Shown here: positions 35,575 to 46,950 of the stretch, piece after piece | How the letters are laid out: every line of letters starts with the position of its first letter | Position numbering within the stretch: the first letter of the stretch is position 1 | Source of the DNA: Zhengitettix transpicula | Lineage: Eukaryota > Arthropoda > Insecta > Orthoptera > Tetrigidae | Direction: 5' to 3' | NCBI GenBank assembly: GCA_037074705.1 | Contig: CM073591.1 | Span: 6,440,087-6,504,086 of the forward strand | DNA length: 64,000 bases | The notes under the pieces: generated by a model | Databases searched by the model: none | Told to the model about the DNA's origin: nothing | The model's input: only the letters and a program-made list of their open reading frames with translations | Made by a program: the position numbers and the translations under genes

Positions 35575-36074
35575 TATGAATACCTCATGCTTGATAATGT
35601 TACGTAACATACGAACTGTTTACATTATAAATAAATTGTACATCTCCGATTCTTCTATAAATTCTTTTACTGAATGGAAGGAGTGGCTGAGCAGAAATGA
35701 ATATAGCTTTTTGTTATTGAACAACTGTTTGATCCCTTGTGGCAGTCCCTGAATAATGGACACCTTTCTGTCTGTGCAGTAGACAATGTTTTCCATTTTT
35801 TGTACAGAATATTTGTTTCTTGCATTGAAGCCATGAATATCAGAATTATTCAATATATAAGTGCCTATTAGTTGTCACAAATAACATTAATGAATAAATG
35901 TAATGGCACGACAAAGTGGAAATATCCAATTTTTTGAAGAGAGTTCTACGTGAAGTTCTGCAGGTGACCTGGAATACTGCTCAGGCAACACCTTTTAAGA
36001 GCAATAAAATAATACGAAGCACAACTATTTGTTACAATTATTTGCAATGGCCGTTATCAACAAATGTGTTTCAG
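35575..36074. other. Immediate upstream flank of gene B
   Basis: AT-rich. No core promoter recognised before the acceptor at 36074. Confidence 0.4.
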
Positions 36075-36084
36075 GGACCCGATC

Positions 36085-36211
36085 ATGAGTTTTGCTTCAG
36101 AGCCTTTCTCGGTGGAGAAAGAGTACATCAAGAATCCAAAACTGAAGAAAGAGGATGTTGCAAATCTCACCGAATGGGCCAAAAAGCAAGCACACTTCCC
36201 TCCCGTCAGAG
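36085..36211 (+). CDS. Gene B coding exon 1
   Basis: ATG AGT TTT GCT with 5' UTR GGACCCGATC (36075-36084) after acceptor TTTCAG. It ends in phase 1 at G|GTAAGT. It encodes KLKKEDVANLTEWAKKQAHF, the counterpart of the gene A and C N-termini. Confidence 0.87.
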
Positions 36212-39200
36212 GTAAGTAACACCACTGCTTGTAATTGTATTTGCAGTTAATTGAAGTTGCTTCCACTCTGAATGTTAAGCTACTGATGCAAGATTTATAA
36301 CAGTTTCTGATGTAGGTCTAGCATCTTTAACTGTTCAAGCCTATAACCAACTCCTTGGCTCGACGACCCATGAAGGGCCTTGGCCTACCAAGACAGCTGC
36401 CAGATCTTACATGACACATTCTGAGTTTAGGAGTGACACCTGGTCAGAGTGTCTATTCTCCCATAGCCTTAACCCCAGTTTTCTTGACCAGGACGACCAC
36501 ATACATCCATGCCCATGCCAGGATTCAAATCCAGGACCTCTGTGATGCGAGGCAATGACGCTGGACACTACACCACAGTAGGCCGGCGTTCAAGCCTATA
36601 CGCAACATTTTTTTCAAAACCCCTTCATTACACATAAAAAAAATAACAACATGCATGCATTGAGTCTATGAATTTCTGTGAAATTATAAAATGGATGACA
36701 AATTGGACAATTTTTGCCTTTAAATAGTTACTAATTTTTAACGAGTATCATCAACACAATCATTTCCATCATTTTGCAATTTATAAAGGTCAGCACTCGA
36801 TCGACCAAAATTATTAAGATGAACAATTTACGTCACATTGAAAATTAATAATAAGAGAGAGAGCCAAATACAGGAAAGAGAAGTGATGATATAAGTACCT
36901 CACATCTTTGACAAAACTCAAAAGCCAGTTTTGTCAACTTACTAGTGCAGTTGTGTCTCTCTAGGCTCTTGCGTTCTTTCTGCACCTGAAGAAAGGAACG
37001 AGGCCATGTGGTAATAATATCATCACTTCTTTAGTCTGTATTTGGCTATCTTTCTTATTATCAACCAAAATTATGTTGAGTAGTTGCGATGCTCTGTTTT
37101 TGTATGGCCCGAGAAAATACTTCAACGGCACCATGCACCAATCCTCTACCCCCCATTATTCTTATTTTTTCAGATCACTGGCTGATTTTGATCCTCCACA
37201 GCTGTCACTACAGCATGGAAGCGGCCAAAAAGTGCATAGAACATTTCTTGAACCTGAAAACCCACTCTCCAGAACTGTTTGGAAAACGAGACACTCAGTC
37301 GCCAGAGATCGAACTGGTTTGGAAACTGACGTAAGTGAAAAAGTCAGTCGTATATCAGATACATATGAAAAGCAATCGTAATAAATCAGTATTGAACTAG
37401 ATGTTGCTGTTGTGAAAAAAATAAATTGTTTTCAAATCTCACCTAACATTTATCATTTTATTTCAAATTTTTCTCTACATTCACATTTAAAAGTTTTGCT
37501 CTTTGACGGACACCTACATGGAGGATGCAAAATTACAGTTATTTAACTGTTCATCACCTATAATTATGTCAATTTTTCTCATATTTAAACATCATTCAGT
37601 TCAATTCCTTTGTGCTCTCGGAGTGCTTCTTTAAGTATCACAGTTGATTTTGAGGTGAAACTCTGACTTTGTTTTGTGTTATGTTAAAGAAACACAAGGG
37701 TGAGAATTGTCGAATAAGACAATCACAATACACCATCAATATTGTGGCGCCAATAAATAATTTTTTGGAAACTGTAGATATTTTGGAATCTAGCTAAATT
37801 ATGTGTCCTCCATTTTACAAAGTACATATCTGGATTAATGTGAAACCACCAGCACAATTAATTTACAATAAGTGATATTTCACTCACTGTGTTGCACATC
37901 TCCCACTATTGAATGCGAATTACGAAATATTTTTGCCCGCAGTGACATAGCTCTGATGCCAAAGAAGACTCCTGAAGGGTACAGGGTGTACTTCGGTAGA
38001 CTTTGTGAGTCTGACTCCTCTCACTTCGACTGGGCTACTGCGATGAAGGTGTACATAATGAACTTACACGTCCAGCTACTTGAAGAAGGGACGAGCGAAG
38101 GGTACATTTTTGTATTCGACATGGGGAAACTTTCCCTGGGGCATGTCACCAAGCTGAATTTCAATATCGTGAAGAAATTTCTTATATTTGTTCAGGTGAG
38201 TGTCGGAAGTGATACACAGTAAACCTGTTTATTTTATATAGTTTATGTAGTAAACATCCAGAGGGAAAAAAATATATTTGTTTTACATAAATACTGTTAT
38301 GAAGAACACTGATTGATAAAAGATCAAAATAAATTAAAATTGTTGCCCAAATAAATAGTAAATAAAGAAGTTATAAAGTGTTTATTTGGCTTCGATTTTA
38401 TTTAATTACCATCTTGACGGATGCATAATTATCTGACAAATAAAATTAAAAGCTTGGTTTCAGCCTGAATTTATTTTAAAAGTATAAAAAGTGTATCGTT
38501 ATATTCTACAAACTAAGTGCTTTCAAAATAGTTTATCATAATTGTCCATAACTGAATTAAGCTGATATAACAGTTTAGTTTGATAAGACATTCTAGTATT
38601 CTAATAATAAATTATAAATACAAAACACACAGGCAAAGTGAGACATTTGCAATTTTAAAATATTTCAACTGTATTTAATACCAAGCAATTCACCACCACG
38701 CGTGTATTATTTAAGATTATCTGAAGAACATTTAATTAAAATTTAGTTAATTCTGAGCAAAATGTTTTATCAAACTGAACTGTTTTATTAATTTAATTCA
38801 ATTACAGTGCATTGAAACAATTTCAAAGGCTGTTGATGTTTTCAAATATAGACTAAAGATTATCATTAGAACGTAAATTTTACTGTCCAATGGGTGTTCT
38901 ATATTATAATTGTAAGAGATTCTTCTTTTTTTTTTCAATTTAATGTTACAAATTTAATTGAAGTGTTATTATAATTAAATAACTAATTATTTATTAACAG
39001 AATAATATATTTAAACCCCTTAACTCCTCCCCTATGCCATAATATGGCATAACAAATTATCAACATCACTTTATTACACATTAACGACTCATATGTTCAA
39101 ACTTACTGAATTGATTACATAACGATTCTCTAGACTCATCAGTCGGTCACCTTCAAAGTCTGACTTTGGTTCCAGCAACACTACCGATAATAAATTTAAC

Positions 39201-42200
39201 TCTAACCAACAAGTCCACAGCTGACAGTCAACATTTTGTGTCACAGACTCCAACAATGCCCCCTCCCTGCACTTGCAATAACAAAAAAAATGTCCCTGAC
39301 AGATGTCACTGTTTTTAATTATATCTCAGAGTTGGTTTTGGTTCCTACTGTTTAATCTTCTAACCAGCAAAGAACTTAAAATTATGCCTCATTACAGTTT
39401 TATTATTCAACAAAGGTATATATTTAGGTGGTTGACGTTTCTAATGTTTGAAATTGTCAGCGGCATGAATATTACATAGTGTTAAAAGTGGCCTTTCGTA
39501 TCAAATTTATCCATTTTTGGAGACCACGTGGCTGCGAAGAAAGAGACAACACGTGGTTGCTTGCACGAGACTTTATTAGGACGTCTAGCCTGGCCGAGCG
39601 CAGCGTACGAAGTGAGCCCCCCTCTCTCCGGTGCCTCTCAAAGGCGAACGGGAGAGGGGGAAGGCTGCGTTGCCGCATCGACGTTAGTGTGGGCCATATC
39701 TTTGCCCCCACACATTGTTACCGTCTCAAAATTTTCTTTGCTTTACATATAATAACATACTTACTGTACTAACGATCAAATTTCACATGAAAACTTGCAG
39801 ACAGCTACAATTTTTTATTTCCACAAACTTTTAATTTATTCTATTGTGTTTATGTTAAACAAACCTAATTTACAGAATCATTACCTGATACACGTTTGTC
39901 TAATGAACTTTTGCAGGAAGCGAATCCTATCAGAATGAAGGCGATCCACGTTCTAAATACGCACAGTGTGATTGAAAAATTGTTGTTCTTAGTGAAACCA
40001 TTGATGAGCAAAGATCTTTTCAATCTGGTAATACAACTATGATATTTATAGATTTATCATAAATTAATTTTTCTCAAATAAGGTGACAATTGTCTCTGAA
40101 ATTAGTCTTACAGAAATTTTAATTACGGGAAAGCTGTTTTGTTTAATTTTAATAATGAAAAGGGCTGGAAAAAAAAGCTTTTGAAGACACTAGTATGGTT
40201 TTACAAAGTTGTAGAAAAAAATGATAAGCTTAATGAAATACTTTTTTTAAAAAAAAAAAATAGATTCCTTACAAGAGATGACAGAAATTGGTCGAGAATA
40301 TGAAAAGGTGATAAATGTGGGGAAATCAAAGGTAGCGAGAATGATTTTTGAGTAAGAAATTCTGAAAATCACTACTGACAATGTATAATTATAAACTTTA
40401 CACAGATACCTGCAAGTATTTAGGAGGCAAGGAGGGATCACAGCAACATCAAAGCATCTGAATGTGCTTGGGTTGCATTGTAAAGATCCACGGCCCCAAA
40501 ATGAAGTTGTTGTTTTTCGTGAAGATAATAATTAAATGTCACTCAATATAAATTAAAAATAATTCCATTCACCCTTTCAAAATGTCTACCAGTGTAACTA
40601 CTCACTCTTCTCGAAATGTCATCCATTTGTAAATTCACAATTTTTAACGTTTACATTCTGATTATTTTGAACTTTTTTTTTTAAATGAAATTATAATTAT
40701 TTTAAAAGAAGTATATTAATTATTATTCATGCCATTTTCACAGATCACATTTCACTCTGGCGTCCCACAAGAATTCTTCGACAAAATTCCACTCTCCATT
40801 TTGCCGAAAGAACTCGGTGGGGAAGAAGTGAGCATTTCTGAGTTGAAAGGTACGTGTTGTAGGTAAAACCGTGAGAAAGTGTTGGGCACTGACAAAGTTC
40901 TGTCGATAATAAGTGGATAAATGTCACATAAGGTGCTACATGTAGCTACAGACTCTTAGGCTTTAGAACTCCGTCAAGTCATTTCCAGAATAATGCTTGA
41001 ATTAAAATTTAAATATAAACAAAAGCTCTTCTCGAATCAAACCTTATAGTCAATACTTTCAATAATTATCATCCCAACTTGCAATTCGCCCAAGAACCGT
41101 TCTCTTAATGTCCTTGACGTCACTGTATCCATTCACAATACTACAATTCTCACCATTATGATCAGAAAACCTCCATACTCTGGATGTCTTTCAGATGTTC
41201 CTCCGAATCAAAAGAGAGCTATGGTGTGCAATCTCCTGGATGACAGAGTTATTTACTTTCTTACTCCAAGTTACATCAACACAACATAAATAAGGTCCAT
41301 AATATTTCAATCTCTAATGTAATTTTTTTAACAAATCAGCATTAGATTGAACAAAATCCAATATCCAACTGTCACTCGTCCCCAATCTCCTCAACCCAAA
41401 TTTTTTATCATACTCCCTTATTACAAATTTCTAAGAATACCAAATATCTATCACTTATGGATCTACCAATGCTCTTTCTTACTGGACCACAAGGACTCAC
41501 TTGACACTCCTATATACATCAAACATTACAAGATTTCTTTCTGTGATTGCAATTGCTGCTACATAGGGCGAACAAAACGTTCCCTTAAAACACCCATATC
41601 AAGGAACATGTGTCTAATATCAAAGACAATTTCCAGTCTCCAATTACACCATTATTTCGAAACATTCATTTGATTGCAAAAATGCTGAGACTCGTATCAC
41701 AGATGCTTCACATTAAATCACAGCAATTTATGTAAAAACTGATACTATGAAACTCAATAATAGCTATAATGCCTTTTGCTTGCCCATTTGTCGTTCTGTT
41801 TTACTTTGCTTTTGAGTTTGTCAACTGTAATTGTGTGGCGCCTGACTCTTGTGTTTCTTCCAATCACCTGACGAAAGGAACAAGGATCCCAGAAACATTG
41901 TGTGGTATTTACATCATCATTTAATTTTGTCTGTTTCTGGCCATTTCATCAACACTTATAAATTAATGGTAGTTTAAACGATTCTGAGTTTAATACATCA
42001 TTTACTTCAACGTGCTTATTTATTTATGTGTTATCCAAGAAAACAGAAAGTGGTAGAATAATTTGTTAAGAAACCAGATACAGCATTCATAATGATTGAA
42101 AATGAAGGTGAATGTTCCAAGAAACCCAGCTGGGCGAGTGCCAGCTTTACTGTGTACGTGACGTTTAAGACTTAACATTTCCAGGTCACAGTAAATGGCC

Positions 42201-42784
42201 CTGTAACATTCTAAGCAGTCCATAGTTGTACACGTTCTCACCATAAATCCTCCTAAATTGACAAAAGAATCCAACGGACTAAATTTTAATGACAATCGAC
42301 CATTTTGGGCCAACAAATTGAGCTTCCTACTACAATGCAGACTTTGTACAATTAGTCTCTGAATTTAACCATTTGTAAATACTTCCCTTTAGGAAGCAAA
42401 ACCTGAAAAATATACAAACTTGTATCGAAATTCCATTATGATCTAAATAAAATAAAGTGTCTGTATAATGTCAAAAACTGATTGACTTGTTAAAAAACAA
42501 ACGTAAAATAAAAACTTTTAAATTGAATTATACTAATCATTTCGATAATTCTTCAAAAATAAATCAAATTTGTCAAAACTAACACTTTAATGATACACAT
42601 CTCTAATCTAAATTCTATATTCTTTTTTTCAGCAACTTGTATAGCAAAACTTAAATTAAATCAACGCTTCTTTGACGTCGATGAAAATTTTACAATAGAT
42701 GAAGCCAAGAGGACAGGAAAAGTTGTAAACGAAGGGACGCTCTACGGCATCGAAGGTTCTTTCAAAAAACTTGAAATTGACTGA
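36085..42784 (+). CDS. CRAL-TRIO lipid-transfer protein, gene B (six coding exons, 301 aa)
   Basis: Spliced CDS 36085-36211, 37174-37330, 37943-38195, 39917-40027, 40744-40849, 42633-42784 (906 nt, TGA stop). Intron phases match gene A exactly. The protein should be a cytosolic carrier of a hydrophobic ligand. Seen in sequence: LILILHSCHYSMEAAKKCIE helix (about residues 45-64), the MPKKTPEGYRVYF segment, core strand GYIFVFDMGKLSLGHVTKL (about 148-166), PIRMKAIHVLNT, ILPKELGG (Tyr of the usual YGG replaced by Leu), and the tail GTLYGIEGSFKKLEID. A TTTCAG acceptor ten bases before ATG implies a non-coding first exon upstream. An AATAAA overlaps the stop codon (42784-42789). The promoter was not identified; CpG-rich DNA at 22.07-22.35 kb is one weak candidate. 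Confidence 0.9.
36346..36587 (-). mobile_element. tRNA-derived SINE with 13-bp target duplication (intron 1 of gene B)
   Basis: On the minus strand the head has an A box (TGGTGTAGTGTCCAGCGTC) and a B box (GGATTTGAATCC), then CAAGAAAACTGGGGTTAAGG and a body shared with the copy at 45.57 kb. The flanks GTTCAAGCCTATA at 36333-36345 and 36588-36600 are identical, so the insertion borders are defined. RNA polymerase III transcription is the known route for this class. Confidence 0.8.
36815..37060. mobile_element. Penelope-like fold-back unit (intron 1 of gene B)
   Basis: A short minus-oriented arm (36841-36905) and a plus-oriented arm with GCACCTGAAGAAAGGAACG (36979-36998). Flanks TCGACCAAAATTAT (36801-36814) and TCAACCAAAATTAT (37061-37074) differ by one base, a 14-bp target duplication. 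Confidence 0.7.
37174..37330 (+). CDS. Gene B coding exon 2
   Basis: Acceptor TTTTTTCAG, donor AC|GTAAGT (phase 2). It encodes HWLILILHSCHYSMEAAKK and THSPELFGKRD, the N-terminal helical part of the fold. Confidence 0.89.
37331..37942. other. Intron 2 of gene B
   Basis: 612 nt, AT-rich, nothing recognised. Confidence 0.5.
37943..38195 (+). CDS. Gene B coding exon 3
   Basis: Acceptor GCCCGCAG, donor CAG|GTGAGT. Core CRAL-TRIO strand YIFVFDMGKLSLGHVTKL. It shares MPKKT.EGYRVY and AMKVYIMN with gene C, which makes B and C the closer pair. Confidence 0.9.
38196..39916. other. Intron 3 of gene B with a GC-rich insertion
   Basis: Most is AT-rich. From about 39520 to 39740 a sharply GC-richer block interrupts it. 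On the minus strand this reads GCCCACACTAACGTCG, later CCTAATAAAGTCTCGTGCAAG, an LTR-like polyadenylation layout. It carries short CACGTGG repeats at one end. I suggest a solo LTR, but the ends and target duplication were not resolved. Confidence 0.4.
39917..40027 (+). CDS. Gene B coding exon 4
   Basis: Acceptor TTTTGCAG, donor CTG|GTAATA. It encodes NPIRMKAIHVLNTHSVIEKL and VKPLMSKDL, 37 codons as in the paralogues. Confidence 0.88.
40028..40743. other. Intron 4 of gene B
   Basis: 716 nt with no recognised element. Confidence 0.5.
40744..40849 (+). CDS. Gene B coding exon 5
   Basis: Acceptor TTCACAG, donor AAAG|GTACGT (phase 1). It encodes ITFHSGVPQEFF and ILPKELGG. Confidence 0.88.
40850..42632. 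other. Intron 5 of gene B
   Basis: 1783 nt. It contains a Penelope-like fragment (listed separately) and an unremarkable AT-rich remainder. Confidence 0.5.
41380..41960 (+). pseudogene. Penelope-like element 3' part: GIY-YIG relic and terminal repeat
   Basis: CDCNCCYIGRTKRSLKTPI is the GIY-YIG endonuclease start following the expected Cys-rich DC.CC text. It is shifted and truncated. About 300 bp on, CACCTGACGAAAGGAACAA then GGATCCCAGAAACATTGTG is the terminal repeat seen elsewhere. This copy links the orphan terminal repeats to the Penelope-like endonuclease. Confidence 0.7.
42633..42784 (+). CDS. Gene B coding exon 6 and stop
   Basis: Acceptor TTTTTTTCAG, stop TGA 42782-42784. The tail reads VNEGTLYGIEGSFKKLEID. 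The AATAAA at 42784-42789 begins on the last base of the stop codon, so either the 3' UTR is extremely short or a later signal is used. Confidence 0.88.
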
Positions 42785-43455
42785 ATAAAAGTTATATTTG
42801 TTATTCCAAACGGAATAATTAAAAAACGGACCAAATAATTGTAAAATATCACATCATATCAGGGTTTTATTTTATGAATGTCAGGTTACAGTTGTGTGTG
42901 TTGGGATGATCAGAGTTTTTGGGGCAAAAATAAAATATATTTCAATGGTAACTTAAGAAATGGAATCTTAATGGAAACAATTTTAATATATGTCAGAGTA
43001 TTGGTACTATTATTTACATCCATTGGTTAATGAATTTCCAGCCTCGCCTAGAGGCTCGCTTCTGTATATAAATAAGGTCTTCACTGAATTTGCCTTGAAA
43101 TTAATTCTATTTGATTTTTTAAAAAAGCCAAAGCTTTCATTTCGGTTTCTTCTAGAAGCAAATAATGTATCAAACTACATATATATTCTGTATAATCACA
43201 AATTTGTAAATCTCCACAATAAACAATATAGTTGTAAAATGAAACTCAAAACTATTCTTTTTTAAAATAGTAAATAAATGATTCAAATGAATTATTCATG
43301 ATTTTTAACTTCCTTTTTTGGTACTAAAATAAAAATTTCTCTTAATTTCTGCAAATTCTGTAATTGTCAGAACCTTTATTTTATGGACGCTCAACATCAG
43401 TTTAAGTAATTGAAAGAATGAGAAAACGTGACTTGGTCTCATCTGTGATATATAT
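42785..43455. other. 3' flank of gene B
   Basis: AT-rich, including the probable 3' UTR. No gene recognised. Confidence 0.4.
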
Positions 43456-43463
43456 ATATATAT

Positions 43464-43990
43464 TGTAGTGAATAACAACCTTAAGGGCCGCGGGCCTGAG
43501 GAGGCCTGAGTAAGAATACATTAGGCGTGCACGTGTTTCTGCCTGAGAAGGCCAAAAGAAATCGCGGGTTCGCGTACCCTTTTTTTTTACATCGTTTGTG
43601 GGGGCGGAGTACTTATAAATACTCCGAATCCGGGTAGGAGACGAGGCAGACGGGGACGGAGACGCAGGGAAAAGCAGAGAGACGGAGAGACAGAGAGACG
43701 CAAGAAGAGACGCAGGCAGACAGGGAGACGCAGGGAGGCGGAGACGCAGAGGTTTTGAGGGACGTCCATCGCAGGGAGGCCGAAGAAGGAGATCGTGTGC
43801 TGACGCCACAAGTAAAGTAAGCATCACAATATATGTAAAGTACATTCAAAAGTGGAATTCTTTTACACAGTGTTGAAATAGACTCTGTTATTGAATAGCC
43901 ACCGAACCTCCCACATTACCCTGGTGAGAAGGAGAACTTTTTAATCAAGCCGGAGCTAATTTTAATTTTATGCAGAACAATGTGTAGCTG
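43464..43990 (+). repeat. Possible LTR with tRNA-Lys-type primer-binding site
   Basis: The segment has TGTAGTGAATAACAACC at the left, a TATA-like CTTATAAATACTCC at about 43611, a purine-rich AGACGCAGG tract, and ends immediately before TGGCGCCCAACA (43991), the 3'-end complement of tRNA-Lys. No TG..CA border is clear and no gag/pol follows, so it is a fragment at best. Confidence 0.4.
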
Positions 43991-44084
43991 CTGGCGCCCA
44001 ACAATATTTTTTAATGTATTTTTTGTAGTTTCAATGTAATAAAGTTTATTTTTTTAATGTTAAGTAATAAAAAGGCAAATCATT

Positions 44085-44088
<4 letters not shown>

Positions 44089-44152
<64 letters not shown>
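44089..44152. repeat. (AT)n microsatellite
   Basis: About 64 nt, the longest pure AT run in the window. Confidence 0.95.
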
Positions 44153-44156
<4 letters not shown>

Positions 44157-44159
44157 GGG

Positions 44160-44765
44160 CTGAAAGTAAATAATACCAAAATTAAATATCTCTTTTCTTC
44201 AAGGAGAAACAGTGCTATGGAAAGCAAAGTCATCAAGCTAAATGGAGTTAACTATGAGAGCTGCAGGAATTTTAAGTACTTGGAAGTACTGGTGACGAAG
44301 GATAACAGTATAAATGTAGAAATAAAAGCAAGGATTGCAGCAGGACATACAGCTTACTGGACCCTAATCAAGACTCTCAAGTCACGTAGTCTGAATATGA
44401 AACTGTTTGTAGAATAATGATAAGACCGGTGGTCATGTATGGCTCGGAAACATGGACAATGACCGCGGCAGAAGAAGAGTGTTTGAGAAGATGGGAAAGG
44501 AAAATATTAAGAAGTATTTTTGGAACGGTAAATAAAGCAAAGAAATGAAGAATACAAAGAAATAGGGAACTGAAGGAACAGTATGGGTCATGCACACATT
44601 GTATTGAAAATAAAGGGGAACAGACTGAGATGGTTGGGGCCATGTAGAGCAAATGTCAGAAGACAGGGTTGTTAAAAAGATCTACAAAGGAAATCCAGGT
44701 GGCAAAAGGTGCAAAGGGAGACCATGAAAACTATGGTTGGACGATATGGAGGACGACTTACGAAA
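44160..44765 (+). pseudogene. RTE-like LINE reverse-transcriptase C-terminal relic
   Basis: INLNGVNYESCRNFKYLEV-like text (KLNGVNYESCRNFKYLEV), later RPVVMYGSETWTMT and LRRWERKILRSIFG, is the thumb and C-terminal region of RTE/I-type LINE proteins. Stops and shifts break it. Confidence 0.75.
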
Positions 44766-44784
44766 GATGGGTATTAGAAGATAT

Positions 44785-45285
44785 ATATATATGGTCAAGA
44801 CTCCTCAGCCGCCCAACAAAACTTACTATTTATAAAACTCTTGTAAGACTGGTTCTTATATATGCCTCAGAAACATGGTCCCGGATGGAAACTGACCCAA
44901 GGCTGATTGATGGATTCGAAAGAAGAGTTCTTAGAAGGATAATTGGCCCTGTGTGCGATAAGGGACAATGGAGGAAAAAGGTACAATACAGAATTGTATA
45001 CTATATACGCTGATGCTCCAGTAACAAAAATTATACGATCAGGAAGGATAAGATGGGTAGGAGTCTGAGGTGGCAAAGAAGATTCTACTTGGAACCCCAG
45101 GAGGACAAAGAGAATGAGGTAGACCTGAAGAAGATGGTTGGACAGAGTGGGGGAAGATCTACGGAAGCTGGGATGTAGAAATTGGAAGAGGACAGCACAT
45201 GATCGTGAAGGATGGAAGTAGCTCGTTGGAAAGGCCACGGTTCACTACAGACTGTATCGCCATGGAAGAAGAAGATATATATATA
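44785..45285 (+). pseudogene. Second RTE-like LINE C-terminal relic
   Basis: LTIYKTLVRLVLIYASETW, FERRVLRRIIGPVCDKGQWR and later AGMWKLEEDS-type text from a different copy. It ends in a short TA tract at about 45276. Confidence 0.7.
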
Positions 45286-45571
45286 TACTGCAGAGGTTTC
45301 CTTACAGTTACAGACAAATCCAAAAAAATAGTTGAAGAGTTCCAAAAATTCACATTCTGAGAAACAAACCAATCTTAAAGATTCAACGACCATCTTAAAA
45401 TTCAATCCACAAATTAGGACTGTCCGGATATACAAGTTACTCCTTCCACTTTCTTCTCCACGCCTCTCTTGTGGAGTCTCGTGCCCTTTTCCACTGACGT
45501 CCTTGACTCGCAATAAGTCCTCACTATCAAAGAATTCAACCACATTTGATCCCTGACAGTATCTGCAGCGC

Positions 45572-46187
45572 CAGCCTGCAGTGGTGTAGTGGCCAGCGTC
45601 ATCACAGAGGTCCTGGGTTCGAATCACCGCATGGGCATGGATGTTTGTGGTCGTCCTGGTCAAGAAAACTGGGCTTAAGGCTGTGAGAGAATCAACACTC
45701 TGACCAGGTGTCACTCCTAAATGTGTCACTCCAGAATGTGTCATGTAAGATGACAGTCAGTCTGGCAGCCGTCTCAGTATGCCAAGGCCCTTCGGGGGCG
45801 TCGAGCCAAGGAGTTAGTTAGGTTTGGTATACTGCAGCCTTCCTATTTTTATTGTCTTGTGTCGATGCCACACATATTCCACTCTGCAAATATTTTTTTC
45901 TGTGTGTTTCCAAAAATTGACATGACTTGAATCATGTAGATAACACTTTTCCAAGTTTTTCCATCCATAACACTCTCCATGGTAATTGATAAATCGAAAT
46001 CAGAATTAATGTCTCAAACCAATAGTACACAACAGTTGGCAGCAATGGCATCAGTGAATTTTCTTTTTCTTTATAACTTGGGGTAAGTAAGAGAGCACTG
46101 ACGTGGGAATAAACAGTTTAGTAACAGTGACAGTGTGTTATTCCACCACCCCCAGGCGACTGCACCTACGCCCTTAATCCCAAATGG
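45572..46187 (+). repeat. tRNA-derived SINE and flank, first unit of a tandem duplication
   Basis: SINE A box TGGTGTAGTGGCCAGCG (45582-45598), B box GGGTTCGAATC (45614-45624), body to GTTAGTTAGGTTTGGTA. The segment 45639-46185 (SINE body plus about 350 bp of flank) is repeated as 46186-46790. Confidence 0.7.
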
Positions 46188-46790
46188 ATGTTTGTGGTCG
46201 TGTAGAAGAAGCAAAGAAAATCATTGAAAAAGGAGAAATTAGTTTGCGTTGATCTAGCCAAGAAAACTGGGGTTAAGGGCTGTCGAAGAATCGACACTCT
46301 GACCAAGTGTCACTCCTAAATCCAGAATGTGTCATGTAAGATGACAGACAGTCTGGCAGCCATCTCGGTAGGCCAAGGCCCTTCGGGTGCTGTCGACCCA
46401 AGGAGTTAGTTAGGTTTGGTATCCGCAACCTTCCTATATTCATTGTCCTGTGTCCATCCCACACATATCCCACTCTGTATTTTTTTTTCTGTGTGTTTCC
46501 AAACCTGACATGACTTGAATCATGTAGATAATACTTTCCCAAGTTTTTCCTCCCATAACACTCTCCACGTAATTGGTAATTGATAAATAGAAATCGGAAT
46601 TAATGTCTCAAACCAATAGTACACAACAGTTGGCAGCAATGGCATCAGTGAACTTTATTTTTCTTTATAACTCGGGGTAAGTAAGAGAGCACCGACGTGG
46701 GAATAAAACTGTAAAGAGCTTAACAACAGTGCGTTATTCCACCCCCCCCCCCCCAGGGCGACTGCACCTCCGCCCTTAATCCCTAATGTA
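46186..46790 (+). repeat. Second unit of the SINE-flank duplication
   Basis: It starts at GGATGTTTGTGGTCGTG, matching 45639, has an extra insert of about 55 bp (AGAAGCAAAGAAAATCATTG), then the same SINE body and flank to GCGACTGCACCTCCGCCC. A poly(C) tract at 46741-46754 replaces the shorter ACCACCCCCA of unit 1. Confidence 0.7.
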
Positions 46791-46950
46791 CGTTAAAAGA
46801 GAGTCTAGAAAGCGGGACTTTCCTCTTCCCGCTGATGACGGTGATAATAATAGACACAGAACCGCAAGAAAGCAATTAGCAGAGGGTGGAGAGTGGTGGA
46901 AGGGAGGTGAAGGAGTCTCGAGGCGCTGATAGCGGACCGGACCGGACCTG

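Noticed and set aside
39479..39772. 97-codon frame in intron 3 of gene B as an alternative exon
   Set aside because: Frames are open on both strands through a GC-rich block, and the paralogues have no counterpart.
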